DNA of 64,000 nucleotides from Streptomyces capitiformicae (GTDB lineage Bacteria > Actinomycetota > Actinomycetes > Streptomycetales > Streptomycetaceae), in NCBI RefSeq assembly GCF_002214185.1, contig NZ_CP022161.1:5711486-5775485 (forward strand), given 5' to 3'. How positions within the stretch are numbered: position 1 is the stretch's first letter; each line of letters starts with the position of its first letter. Made by a program: the position numbers and the translations under genes. Shown piece by piece: positions 39,564 through 47,911 of this stretch. The notes beneath the pieces are model-generated. The model had not been told where the DNA came from, made no database searches, and saw only the letters and a list, made by a program, of their open reading frames with translations.

Positions 39564-40963
39564 GTCTCTCCGATGAGATCGAGTACACGAAAGTGCGGGA
39601 GCTGCGGGGTCCACTCGCGATCGTCGAGGGTGTCTCGGGGATCGGCTGGGACGAGTACGTACGCATCACCCTCATCTCGGGCGAGCGCCGCCACGGCGTG
39701 GTCCTGGACGCCGACCGCGACCTGGCGGTCGTCCAGGTGCTGGAGGGCACCGCGGGCATGGACCCGGAGGGCGTCCGCGCGGCCTTCTCGGGCAGCCCCC
39801 TGCGCGTCCCGGTCGGCACGGACTGGCTCGGCCGGGTCTGCAACGGCCGGGGCGAGCCCCTGGACGGCGGCCCGCCCGTGTTCGCCTCCCACGACGCCGA
39901 GGTGGGCGGCGCACCCATCAACCCGGTGCGGCGCGAGCCGCCGTCCGAACCGGTGCTGACCGGTGTCGGGGTCGTCGATGCCCTGACCACGCTGGTACGC
40001 GGACAGAAACTCCCGGTGTTCTCCGTGGCCGGACTTCCGCATCTGGAACTGGCCGCCCAGATCGCCGCGCAGGCCACTGCCGCCGGTGAGGCGTTCAGCG
40101 TCGTCTTCGCGGGCATGGGGCTCACCCACGCCGACGCCTCCTTCGTGCGCAACGCCCTGGAGGAACGGTCCGCGGCCGGAGAACTGGTCCTGCTGCTGAA
40201 CACCGCCGACGACCCGGTGATCGAACGGATCCTCACCCCGCGCATCGCGCTCACCGTGGCCGAGCACCTCGCCTTCACCGAGGGACGGCACGTCCTCGTG
40301 GTGATGACCGACATGACGACGTACGCCGAAGCCCTGCGGGAGGTCTCCGCCGCCCGCGGGGAGATCCCGGCCCGCCGCGCCTACCCCGGCTACCTCTACA
40401 GCGACCTGGCCTCCCTGTACGAACGCTGCGGACGCATTCGGGGGCGGCCCGGCTCGGTCACCGTGCTGCCGGTGCTCACCATGCCCGCGGGCGACATCAC
40501 CCACCCCGTGCCCGACCTGACCGGCTACATCACCGAGGGCCAGATCGTGCTCTCGCCCGGGACACACGCGCGAGGCGTCTACCCGCCGCTGGACGCCCTG
40601 TCCTCGCTCTCCCGCCTGATGCGCAAGGGCGCGGGTCCCGGCCGTACCCGCGACGACCACCTCGACGTCGCCGCCCAACTGCTGGCCGCCCTGGCCCGCG
40701 CCCGGCAGGTGCGCGATCTCGCGGACCTGGTGGGCCAGGCGGCGCTGAGCCCCACGGACCGCCGTTACCTGGACTTCGAGGAGGCGTTCCTGCGGGACTT
40801 CGCCGACCAGCGCTCCGACGAACCACGTGACCTCGACGCCTCGCTCGAACGCGGCTGGCGGGCCCTGCTCACCCTCCCCCGCAGCCAGCTCTCCATGCTC
40901 CCCGCACGGCTCCTCGACGCACACGGGGCGAAGGACGACCCGTACCAGGAGGCGCCCCGATGA
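39560..40963 (+). CDS. atpB: A/V-type ATPase non-catalytic subunit B
   Basis: A 467-residue subunit B. It has an N-terminal barrel (VRELRGPLAIVEGVSGIGWD), GRGEPLDGGPPVF, a nucleotide-binding fold without a Walker A motif, the segment MTDMTTYAEALREVSAARGE, SVTVLPVLTMPAGDITHPVP and the Gly/Arg-containing C-terminus. With subunit A it builds the A3B3 hexamer and contributes the arginine finger region. The ATG overlaps the A stop by 4 bases. Confidence 0.95.
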   Translation: MSLSDEIEYTKVRELRGPLAIVEGVSGIGWDEYVRITLISGERRHGVVLDADRDLAVVQVLEGTAGMDPEGVRAAFSGSPLRVPVGTDWLGRVCNGRGEPLDGGPPVFASHDAEVGGAPINPVRREPPSEPVLTGVGVVDALTTLVRGQKLPVFSVAGLPHLELAAQIAAQATAAGEAFSVVFAGMGLTHADASFVRNALEERSAAGELVLLLNTADDPVIERILTPRIALTVAEHLAFTEGRHVLVVMTDMTTYAEALREVSAARGEIPARRAYPGYLYSDLASLYERCGRIRGRPGSVTVLPVLTMPAGDITHPVPDLTGYITEGQIVLSPGTHARGVYPPLDALSSLSRLMRKGAGPGRTRDDHLDVAAQLLAALARARQVRDLADLVGQAALSPTDRRYLDFEEAFLRDFADQRSDEPRDLDASLERGWRALLTLPRSQLSMLPARLLDAHGAKDDPYQEAPR

Positions 40964-41586
40964 CCGGAGCCCGCCGTACACCGCCCGGTCGTGCGGGACG
41001 CCTGCGGCTGCGGCACAGCCTCGACGTCGCCGAGCGCGGAGCCGACCTGCTGGAACAGAAGCTGCGCATCCTCCGCTCCGAGCACCAGCGGCTGCTGCGC
41101 GCGGAGGAGGCAGCCGCGCGGGCCTGGCGGGACCAGCTGACCGAGGCCGATCGCTGGCTGCTGCGCGGACTGCTCCTGGGCGGGGAACAGGCCCTCGACT
41201 CGGCCGCCGCGGGCATCGGCCCCGCCGAGGTCACGGTGCACTGGACCACCTCCATGGGGGTACGCCACCCGGCGACAGTCTCCACGTCCGTGCCCTCCCG
41301 TCCGCCCACCGCCGCCGCTCCCACCAACACGGCCCTCGTGCACGCCGAGGCGGCCTACGGCCGTGCCCTGCGCGCCGCCGCCGAGTACGCGGCGACCCAC
41401 GCCGCGGCCGAGCTGGTGGGCACGGAAGTCATCAGCACCCGGCACCGGGCCCGTGCCCTGCGACGCCACTGGATCCCCCGCCTGCGGGAAGCCCTCGACC
41501 GGAGCGACCTTGCCCTGGAGCAGGCCGAGCACGAGGACAGCGTCCGGCGGCGCTGGGCGCGGAAAGATACTGATATTCATCCATAA
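40960..41586 (+). CDS. atpD: A/V-type ATPase central-stalk subunit D
   Basis: A 208-residue coiled-coil protein. It opens with GRAGRLRLRHSLDVAERGAD then LLEQKLRILRSEHQRL, and closes with a second long helix (STRHRARALRRHWIPRLREA; LALEQAEHEDSVRRRWARKD). This antiparallel two-helix form is the rotary shaft D. It is the last gene of the operon, and the ATG overlaps the B stop. The iron-regulated transporter begins only 55 bases further on, with no clear terminator hairpin in the gap. Confidence 0.93.
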   Translation: MTGARRTPPGRAGRLRLRHSLDVAERGADLLEQKLRILRSEHQRLLRAEEAAARAWRDQLTEADRWLLRGLLLGGEQALDSAAAGIGPAEVTVHWTTSMGVRHPATVSTSVPSRPPTAAAPTNTALVHAEAAYGRALRAAAEYAATHAAAELVGTEVISTRHRARALRRHWIPRLREALDRSDLALEQAEHEDSVRRRWARKDTDIHP

Positions 41587-41592
41587 GACATG

Positions 41593-41611
41593 TAAAGTTA
41601 GCCTGTCCTAA
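41593..41611 (+). promoter_or_regulatory. Iron box (DmdR/IdeR-type operator)
   Basis: TAAAGTTAGCCTGTCCTAA agrees at 14 of 19 positions with the IdeR/DmdR consensus TTAGGTTAGGCTAACCTAA. It lies 30 bases upstream of the ferric-iron binding-protein gene, in an AT-rich patch that stands out from its surroundings. DmdR/IdeR with Fe2+ represses transport genes through such sites, so the ABC system should be induced by iron starvation. Confidence 0.65.
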
Positions 41612-41640
41612 GTGAGCTGGGGCGGCCCAGGAGCGAGCCC

Positions 41641-42696
41641 GTGCGTACAACCCGTCCACGAGGTGTCGCCTCGGTTGCCATGGGCACTCTGCTGGCTCTG
41701 AGCCTTGCGGCCTGTGGTGGCGAGAGCGAAGGAGCGCAGCTGGCTGGGCAGGTTTCCGACAAGAAGATCACGGTGTACAGCGGTCGCAGCGAGTCCCTGG
41801 TCAAGCCGGTTCTGGACGATTTTCAGGAGGCCAGCGGCATCACGATCGAGGTGCGTTATGGCGAGACGGCCGCCATGGCGGCGCAGTTGCAGGAAGAGGG
41901 CCGCCGGACACCTGCGGACGTCTTCCTCGCGCAGGATGCCGGGGCCCTGGGAGCGGTGGCCGGGGAGGATCTGTTCGCCGGGCTGCCGGACGAGGTACTG
42001 GACAAGGTGCCGGCCGCCTACCGGGACGAGGGCGGGGAGTGGGTGGGGGTGACCGGCCGTTCGCGCACCATGGTCTACAACGTCGACCAAGTCGCCGAGG
42101 AGGATCTGCCGGCGTCGGTGTTCGACCTGACCGAGCCGCAGTGGAAGGGCAAGGTGGGCGTCGCACCGACCAACGGCTCGTTCCAGGCGTTCGTCACCGC
42201 GATGCGGGTGGAGCACGGCGACAAGCGGACCCAGGAGTTGCTGGACGGGCTGAGGGCCAACGACGCTCAGATCAGGGAGGGCAACGGGCCCATCGTCGCC
42301 GATGTCGACAAGGGCAGGCTCGCCGCAGGATTGGTCAACCACTACTACGTGTACGAGCTGGCCAAGGAGGAGGGCACCAGCGTCGACGCGCTCAAGGCGA
42401 AGAACCACTTCTTCCCCAACGGCGACATCGGCGCCCTGGTCAATGTCTCCGGCATCGGCGTGTTGAAGGGAGCCGGCGACGATCCCGACGCCCGCGCCTT
42501 CGTCGACCATCTGCTGGGCATGCCGGCACAGACCTACTTCGCCCAGGAAACATACGAGTATCCGCTCGTGGCCGGTGTGGCCAGTGCACCCGGCCTGCCG
42601 AAGCTGTCCTCGCTGAACACGCCGGACATCGACCTGGGCGACCTGGACGACTTGCAGACCACGATCGAGATGATCAAGGAATCGGGGCTGGCCTGA
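41641..42696 (+). CDS. Ferric-iron ABC transporter, substrate-binding lipoprotein
   Basis: A 351-residue binding protein. It is a lipoprotein: hydrophobic signal with lipobox LAAC, Cys25. The mature part begins KKITVYSGRSESLVKPVLDD, the standard opening of FbpA/FutA-type ferric-binding proteins, and has the paired tyrosines of the iron site in VNHYYVYELA. It captures Fe3+ outside the membrane and passes it to the permease at 42699. GTG 41641 has AGGAG 7 bases upstream. An iron box lies just before it. Confidence 0.92.
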   Translation: MRTTRPRGVASVAMGTLLALSLAACGGESEGAQLAGQVSDKKITVYSGRSESLVKPVLDDFQEASGITIEVRYGETAAMAAQLQEEGRRTPADVFLAQDAGALGAVAGEDLFAGLPDEVLDKVPAAYRDEGGEWVGVTGRSRTMVYNVDQVAEEDLPASVFDLTEPQWKGKVGVAPTNGSFQAFVTAMRVEHGDKRTQELLDGLRANDAQIREGNGPIVADVDKGRLAAGLVNHYYVYELAKEEGTSVDALKAKNHFFPNGDIGALVNVSGIGVLKGAGDDPDARAFVDHLLGMPAQTYFAQETYEYPLVAGVASAPGLPKLSSLNTPDIDLGDLDDLQTTIEMIKESGLA

Positions 42697-42698
42697 CG

Positions 42699-44264
42699 AT
42701 GGCGTCGACGGCTGTCGTACGCCGCCGGGTACGGCGGATGCTCCCGCGCCCGGCGCTGGCGGCTGTCGCGACGGCCGGCGTCGGTGTCGCGCTGATCCCC
42801 CTCGTCTATCTGGGCGTCCGGGTCGCAGACGCGGGCTGGGCCCGCATCAGCGAGGAGGTGTTCACAGCCCGGACCGGGCAGCTCACCGCCCGGAGCGTTG
42901 CGCTGGCCGGGGTCGTGACCGCGGCGAGTACGGTGCTCGGCGTTGCGTCGGCGTTCCTCGTCACACGCACCGATCTGCCGGCCCGTCGGCTGTTCGGTGT
43001 GCTCGCCGCGCTGCCGCTGGCGGTGCCCAGCTATGTGGCGGCCTTCGCCTGGGTCTCCACGGTGGAGGGCTTCGAGGGATTCTGGGCGGCCGCACTGGTC
43101 CTGACGCTGACGTCGTACCCGTATGTCTTCCTCCCCGTAGCCGCCGCGCTGACGAGCGCCGACCCGGCACAGGAGGAAGTGGCCCGGTCACTGGGGAGCG
43201 GCCCGTGGCACACCTTCATCACGGTGACGCTGCGCCAGATCCGGCCTGCGGTAGGAGCGGGGGCGCTCCTGGTGGCGCTCTATGTGCTCTCCGACTTCGG
43301 GGCGGTGTCCGTCCTGCGGGCGGATGTCCTCACCCGGGCCGTCTTCACCTCCATCAGCCTCGGTTTCGATCGTACCGGCGCGCTGGTACTGGCCACCGTG
43401 CTGGTCGCACTGACCCTGCTCATCGTCTCGGGCGAGCAGCTGACCCGACGGCGTGCCGCCCGCTACGCCCGGCTCGGCGGCGCGGGCCGCCCACCCACAC
43501 GGCTGCGCCTGGGCCGCCTGCGGTGGCTTGGCGCATCTGGTCTCGTCGGCACGGGGGCGCTGGCGCTCGGCGTCCCGGCGGCGAGTCTCGCGCGGTGGTT
43601 CGGTGAGGGCGTCTCCCGGCCCGGTTCACTGACCGGCCTGGCCACCGCGGCGGGGAACTCGCTCACCGTTTCCGCCGCCGGTGCGGGCCTGACCATGCTG
43701 CTCGCCCTGCCACTGGGACTGCTGGGCGCCCGCGCACCCAGCCCCGTCGCCGTCGTCCTGGACCGCCTGGCCTACCTCTCCCACGCGCTGCCCGGCCTGG
43801 TCATCGGCCTCTCCCTGGTGTTCTTCGGCATCAACGTGGCCTACCCGCTCTACCAGAGCGTCTGGCTGCTCGCCCTCGCCTACGCGGCGCTGTTCCTCCC
43901 CCTGGCCGTCGCAGCGGTCGGTACCGCCGCGCTGCAGGCCCCGCCGGCACTGGAAGAGGTGGCCCGCTCGCTCGGCCGCCGCAGACCCCACGTGCTGCGC
44001 ACGGTCACCGTGCCTCTGGCAGCGCCTGGTATCGGGGCTGGGGCGGTTTTGGTCTTCCTCACCTGTATGAAGGAGCTGCCCGCGACCCTGCTGCTGCGGC
44101 CGACGGGGATGGACACCCTCGCCACCGAGCTGTGGAGCCAGACGTCGGTCTCCGCCTACGCGGCCGCCGCGCCCTACGCCGCGCTGCTGGTGCTGCTGGC
44201 CGCGGTACCGACCTGGTGGCTGTCAGCTCGTACCAGCGGCCTCGCTCCCGGGGGAGGAAGCTGA
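42699..44264 (+). CDS. Ferric-iron ABC transporter, fused double permease
   Basis: A 521-residue FbpB-type permease made of two homologous halves of about six helices each. Each half carries the ATPase-contact loop: EEVARSLGSGPWHTFITVTL in the first, EEVARSLGRRRPHVLRTVTV in the second. It starts 2 bases after the binding-protein stop, with the ATPase gene following after 1 base, so the three form one operon. The halves are less alike in sequence than in layout, indicating an old fusion. Confidence 0.92.
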   Translation: MASTAVVRRRVRRMLPRPALAAVATAGVGVALIPLVYLGVRVADAGWARISEEVFTARTGQLTARSVALAGVVTAASTVLGVASAFLVTRTDLPARRLFGVLAALPLAVPSYVAAFAWVSTVEGFEGFWAAALVLTLTSYPYVFLPVAAALTSADPAQEEVARSLGSGPWHTFITVTLRQIRPAVGAGALLVALYVLSDFGAVSVLRADVLTRAVFTSISLGFDRTGALVLATVLVALTLLIVSGEQLTRRRAARYARLGGAGRPPTRLRLGRLRWLGASGLVGTGALALGVPAASLARWFGEGVSRPGSLTGLATAAGNSLTVSAAGAGLTMLLALPLGLLGARAPSPVAVVLDRLAYLSHALPGLVIGLSLVFFGINVAYPLYQSVWLLALAYAALFLPLAVAAVGTAALQAPPALEEVARSLGRRRPHVLRTVTVPLAAPGIGAGAVLVFLTCMKELPATLLLRPTGMDTLATELWSQTSVSAYAAAAPYAALLVLLAAVPTWWLSARTSGLAPGGGS

Positions 44265-44265
44265 C

Positions 44266-45324
44266 ATGGCGGAGCTGCGCGTCACCGCGGTGCACAAGTC
44301 CTTCGGCGAGGTGCGGGCGCTGCGCGGCGTGGACCTCACGGTCCGCTCCGGGACTCTGACGGCGGTTCTCGGCCCCTCCGGCAGCGGCAAGACCACGCTG
44401 TTGCGCTGCATCGCCGGATTCGAAGCCGTGGACGCCGGGGAGATCCGGCTCGACGGCCACCGGATCGCCGCTCCTGGCCGCACCGTGCCGCCGGAGCGGC
44501 GGCGGATCGCGGTCGTCCCGCAGGAAGGCGCCCTCTTCCCGCATCTCCTGGTGCGCGGCAACGTCGCCTACGGCCTCGACCGGCGCGCTCGGCGGACCGG
44601 ACGGATCGAATCCGTGCTGGCGCTGGTGGGACTCGCCGGATTCGAGAACCGGATGCCCCACCATCTCTCCGGCGGCCAGCAACAACGCGTCGCCGTCGCC
44701 CGGGCACTCGCCCCGCATCCGCCGGTCGTCCTGCTGGACGAGCCGTTCAGTGCCCTGGACGCCGGTCTCCGCGCCGAAGTGCGCCAGGACGTACGCAGCG
44801 CCCTGCACTCCGACGGCGCGACGGCCGTCCTCGTCACCCACGACCAGGCCGAGGCCCTGTCGATCGCCGACGAGGTCGCCGTCATGCACGACGGCCGGAT
44901 CGTTCAGAGCGGGCCGCCGGACCTCGTCTACAGCGCACCTGCCGACCCATGGGTCGCCGACTTCGTCGGCGAAGCCGTGTGGCTGCCCGCCGAGATGACC
45001 GGTGGCCGAGCCCACACACCACTCGGCCCGATGCCGGTCGTCACCACCGGTCACCGTCCGCCGACGAGGGCAGGTGAGGTACTGCTGCGGCCCGAACAAA
45101 TCGAGGTCGTCGCACCCGTCGCCCCAGCGGCGGTTACAGCGACCGTCGTACGCCGTGACTTCCAGGGCCATGATGCTCTGCTCGCCCTTCGGCTGACGGA
45201 TGGGACCGCGGTGGTCGCCCGGATCTTCGACCCTGCCTCGGTCCACCACGTCATCGGCGGCGAAGTCGGCCTGCGCGTACGCGGCGCCGCCCGCGCCTTC
45301 TCCAGCCCGCACCGCACCCCGTAG
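44266..45324 (+). CDS. Ferric-iron ABC transporter, ATP-binding protein
   Basis: A 352-residue FbpC-like ATPase. It has Walker A GPSGSGKT at 36-43, the Q-loop VVPQEGALFPHLLV, the signature LSGGQQQRVAVARALAPHP, Walker B VVLLDEPFSALD, and a C-terminal TOBE part (LLRPEQIEVV; LRLTDGTAVVARIF). It powers the permease encoded upstream. The ATG at 44266 follows the permease stop at once. It ends the operon. Confidence 0.93.
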   Translation: MAELRVTAVHKSFGEVRALRGVDLTVRSGTLTAVLGPSGSGKTTLLRCIAGFEAVDAGEIRLDGHRIAAPGRTVPPERRRIAVVPQEGALFPHLLVRGNVAYGLDRRARRTGRIESVLALVGLAGFENRMPHHLSGGQQQRVAVARALAPHPPVVLLDEPFSALDAGLRAEVRQDVRSALHSDGATAVLVTHDQAEALSIADEVAVMHDGRIVQSGPPDLVYSAPADPWVADFVGEAVWLPAEMTGGRAHTPLGPMPVVTTGHRPPTRAGEVLLRPEQIEVVAPVAPAAVTATVVRRDFQGHDALLALRLTDGTAVVARIFDPASVHHVIGGEVGLRVRGAARAFSSPHRTP

Positions 45325-45432
45325 TGATCCTTCTCCTTGGTGCTGCTCGATGAGAGCGATACACCCGCGCCGCAGGATGCATCGATGCCGTACGCGAACC
45401 CGCCGGTCCAGCACCTCCTCCCCACAGTCATA

Positions 45433-46353
45433 GTGAGTGGTCTGGTGGTCGTGGGCGTGGATGGTTCGGCGTCGAGTCTTGCCGCAGTGGAGGTGGCCGC
45501 GTGGGAGGCACGGTTGCGCGGGGCGGGGCTGCGGGCCGTGCATGCGTTTGTCTGGCCCGCGATGCATGTGCCCTTGGGGCCGTCGGCGCTGGGACCACCG
45601 GACGGCGGCCTGCAGAACATGGTCGATCGCCTGGTGGCCGAGGCAGTCGAGCGGGCACGGACGGTGGCGCCAGAGGTCGATGTCAGTCACGTCGTGGTGA
45701 CCGGTGAGCCGTTGACGGTTCTGGAGGCGCAGTCACGCGCCGCAGAACTGGTGGTGGTCGGATCCCGGGGCATGGGCGGGTTCGTCGGACTGCTGGTGGG
45801 ATCGACGGCGGTACACCTGGCGGCGCACGGCCGGTGTCCCGTCCTGGTGGTGCGCGAGACGCCGCACTCCGACGGCCCGGTCGTGCTGGGCGTCGGCGGC
45901 TCGGCCGCGGGGCGGAGGGCCGTGGATTTCGCCTTCGCCGACGCTGCCCTGCGGCAGGCGCCGTTGGTAGCGCTGCACACCTGGACCACGTGGAACGCGC
46001 CGATGCCCGGCCCGCAGGATCCGTCCGAGCCGTACGCGAACCCGCCGGGAGCGCTGGCCGAGGAGGAGGAGGAGGAGCGGCTGCTGTCCGAGGCGCTCGC
46101 CGGCCGCCAGGAGCGCTACCCGGGTGTGGTGGTGGAACACAGGTTGGTGCACGGCGGGACGCGAGAGGCGTTGATCGAGGCGAGCAGGTCCGCTCAACTG
46201 CTGGTAGTCGGTGCGCGGGGGCGGGGCGGTTTCGCCGGGCTGCTTCTGGGGTCGGTCAGCCAGGCCCTGTTGCATCACGCGCACTGTCCGGTCGCGGGGT
46301 GCGGGGAGCGGGGAGCGGGGAGCGGGGAGCGGGGAGCGGGAGAGCGTCACTGA
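45433..46353 (+). CDS. Tandem-domain universal stress protein (USP 6) with repeat-encoded C-terminus
   Basis: A 306-residue tandem UspA protein. Domain 1 (VVVGVDGSASS; GSRGMGGFVGLLVGSTA) and domain 2 (GVGGSAAGRR; GARGRGGFAGLLLGSVS) both have full ATP loops. After HHAHCPVA the usual VV-R/P end is replaced by GCGERGAGSGERGAGERH, encoded by a 7-base tandem repeat. Start GTG 45433 is chosen from domain alignment, but no good ribosome site precedes it. An in-frame upstream extension to 45337 contains PYANPP, repeated within domain 2 (20 identical bases at each site), so the 5' end has probably been rearranged. Confidence 0.82.
   Translation: MSGLVVVGVDGSASSLAAVEVAAWEARLRGAGLRAVHAFVWPAMHVPLGPSALGPPDGGLQNMVDRLVAEAVERARTVAPEVDVSHVVVTGEPLTVLEAQSRAAELVVVGSRGMGGFVGLLVGSTAVHLAAHGRCPVLVVRETPHSDGPVVLGVGGSAAGRRAVDFAFADAALRQAPLVALHTWTTWNAPMPGPQDPSEPYANPPGALAEEEEEERLLSEALAGRQERYPGVVVEHRLVHGGTREALIEASRSAQLLVVGARGRGGFAGLLLGSVSQALLHHAHCPVAGCGERGAGSGERGAGERH
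46301..46341. repeat. Heptanucleotide tandem repeat inside the USP 6 gene
   Basis: GCGGGGA is repeated five times without error (46301-46335), followed by a shortened unit. It lies in the last codons of the USP gene. Because 7 is not a multiple of 3, each unit gained or lost shifts the reading frame of the C-terminus. Confidence 0.9.
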
Positions 46354-46595
46354 GGACACCAGTGGCGGGCAGCCGGGTTGTCAGGCGGGTTGCGGCCAGC
46401 CTCTCGCCTTGGAGCGGTCGGTCTCGCCGCCTGTGAAGCAGACGCGCGGGGCGTCGCTGCGTATCGTGCACGCTTCCGTCCTCTCCGCGCACCTGCCGAC
46501 GGGCCGCGTCGTGGAGCCCGGCCCCATGGGGTCGACGCCGGCCGGCTCGGACGGTCGAGCGGTGACCGTTCCTGATGCTCTCATCCGGGGGCGGT

Positions 46596-47255
46596 TCACT
46601 GGAACGCCGCGTGGATCTCCTGCTCGGTCGCGGAGTGCGAGACGAGGAGGAGTTCGTCGCCGGCCCGGAGCTGGGTCGCCGGATCCGGCACGGTGGGTTG
46701 TCCGTCGCGGACGATCGTGGCGACGACCGTCCCTTCGGGCAGTCGAATATCGCCCAGGGGTCGCCCCACTGCTCTGGACTGCGGTGTGATGGCCGTTTCG
46801 ATGACGTCGACGCCGGCCTTGCTGAGCCGCAGCAGGGCGACCGTGTCGGTGGCCCCGGTGGCCTCCTCGATGAGGGAGATCAGCGGCGTCGCAGCGGGGA
46901 CAGCAACGTCCACACCCCAACGCCCGTCGAAAAGCCAGGCGTTGTCGGCGTCGTTGACCCGGGCCGCCACGCGGGGCACCGAGAACTGCCGCTTGGCAAG
47001 CAGGCTGATGACGAGGTTGTCCTCGTCATCGCCGGTGGTGGCGATGACCAGGTCGGCGGTCAGCGCACCGGCGTGTTCCAGGAGGGCCGGTTCGCAAGCG
47101 TCCCCGGCGACCAGCCGCACCGCCGGGAGGTGGCCCTGGAGTTCGGCCACGCGGTCGTCGTCGATGTCGATCAGCATGACCTCGTTGCGGGCCACGGAGA
47201 GCACCTGGGCGATCTGGGTGCCGAGTCGGCCCGCGCCGGCGATGAGCACGTTCAC
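46596..47255 (-). CDS. trkA: TrkA-type K+ channel regulatory protein (second of pair)
   Basis: A 219-residue RCK protein. The NAD-binding fold has GAGRLGTQIA and the acidic end of strand 2 (LIDIDDDR), then a TrkA_C domain (PLGDIRLPEGTVVATIVRDG; GDELLLVSHS). Such subunits gate TrkH/KtrB-like K+ channels in response to NAD(H) or nucleotides. Its ATG overlaps the preceding trkA stop by 4 bases. It ends the leftward P-type ATPase-trkA-trkA operon. The 242 bases beyond hold no gene. No channel subunit is found nearby. Confidence 0.9.
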   Translation of the reverse strand: MNVLIAGAGRLGTQIAQVLSVARNEVMLIDIDDDRVAELQGHLPAVRLVAGDACEPALLEHAGALTADLVIATTGDDEDNLVISLLAKRQFSVPRVAARVNDADNAWLFDGRWGVDVAVPAATPLISLIEEATGATDTVALLRLSKAGVDVIETAITPQSRAVGRPLGDIRLPEGTVVATIVRDGQPTVPDPATQLRAGDELLLVSHSATEQEIHAAFQ

Positions 47256-47911
47256 GTCCCCAGCTCCTTGTCGAGAAAGTCGCGCAGCCTGCCCAGCGCG
47301 GTGGCCGCGACGGCGAAGGTGACCAGGTCGCCCGCCTGCGCGGGCGTGCCGTGCGCCGGGATCAGGGAACGGCCCGCGCGGGTGACTTCGACGACGCGGA
47401 TCTCGCCGTCCACGTCGAACTCGGTCAGCCGCCGCCCGATGAGGTAGTCCGGCAACTCGGATCGGACGAGCAGGGTCTCTCCGTTGCCGAAGCTGAGTTC
47501 GGGGCTCAGGTGGCGGTGCAGCAGCATCTGGTGGATCTGGTGCACGGTCCAGCGGACGCTGGCGATGGTGGGGATGCCGAGTTCGCGGTAGATGTCGGCG
47601 CGTCGGGGATCGTAGATGCGGGCGAGGACGATCGGCACCCGGTAGGTCTCCTTTGCCGTGCGCGCGCTGACGATGTTGCTGTTGTCCCCGGAGGTGACGG
47701 CCACGAAGGCGTCCGCATGCTCGATCCCGGCGGCCTGGAGGACGGCGCGGCTGTAGCCGTTGCCCTCGTGGAAGCGGATGCGGGGGCTGTCGGGCAGCCG
47801 CCGGGCCGCCTTGGGACGCCGGTCGACGACCCGCACGTCGTGCCCTTCTGTGGCGAGCAGACCGGCGAGCGTGGATCCCACCCGTCCGCAGCCGACGACG
47901 ATCACCTTCAC
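47252..47911 (-). CDS. trkA: TrkA-type K+ channel regulatory protein (first of pair)
   Basis: A 219-residue RCK protein. The N-terminal Rossmann fold (VIVVGCGRVGSTLAGLL; VRVVDRRP) is followed by a TrkA_C domain (IGRRLTEFDVDGEIRVVEVT; GDLVTFAVAATAL). It is only distantly similar to its neighbour, so the two probably form a heteromeric gating ring. The start is GTG 47911, with AAGGAG upstream and overlap with the stop of the P-type ATPase gene, which couples the two. Confidence 0.9.
   Translation of the reverse strand: MKVIVVGCGRVGSTLAGLLATEGHDVRVVDRRPKAARRLPDSPRIRFHEGNGYSRAVLQAAGIEHADAFVAVTSGDNSNIVSARTAKETYRVPIVLARIYDPRRADIYRELGIPTIASVRWTVHQIHQMLLHRHLSPELSFGNGETLLVRSELPDYLIGRRLTEFDVDGEIRVVEVTRAGRSLIPAHGTPAQAGDLVTFAVAATALGRLRDFLDKELGT

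Noticed and set aside
37752..39614. Long minus-strand frame across ATPase subunit A
   Set aside because: It is the reverse-complement shadow of a clearly recognisable catalytic subunit A on the plus strand.
46301..46341. Considered as a CRISPR-like or regulatory repeat array
   Set aside because: The unit is only seven bases with no spacers and lies inside a coding region; it is a simple tandem repeat.
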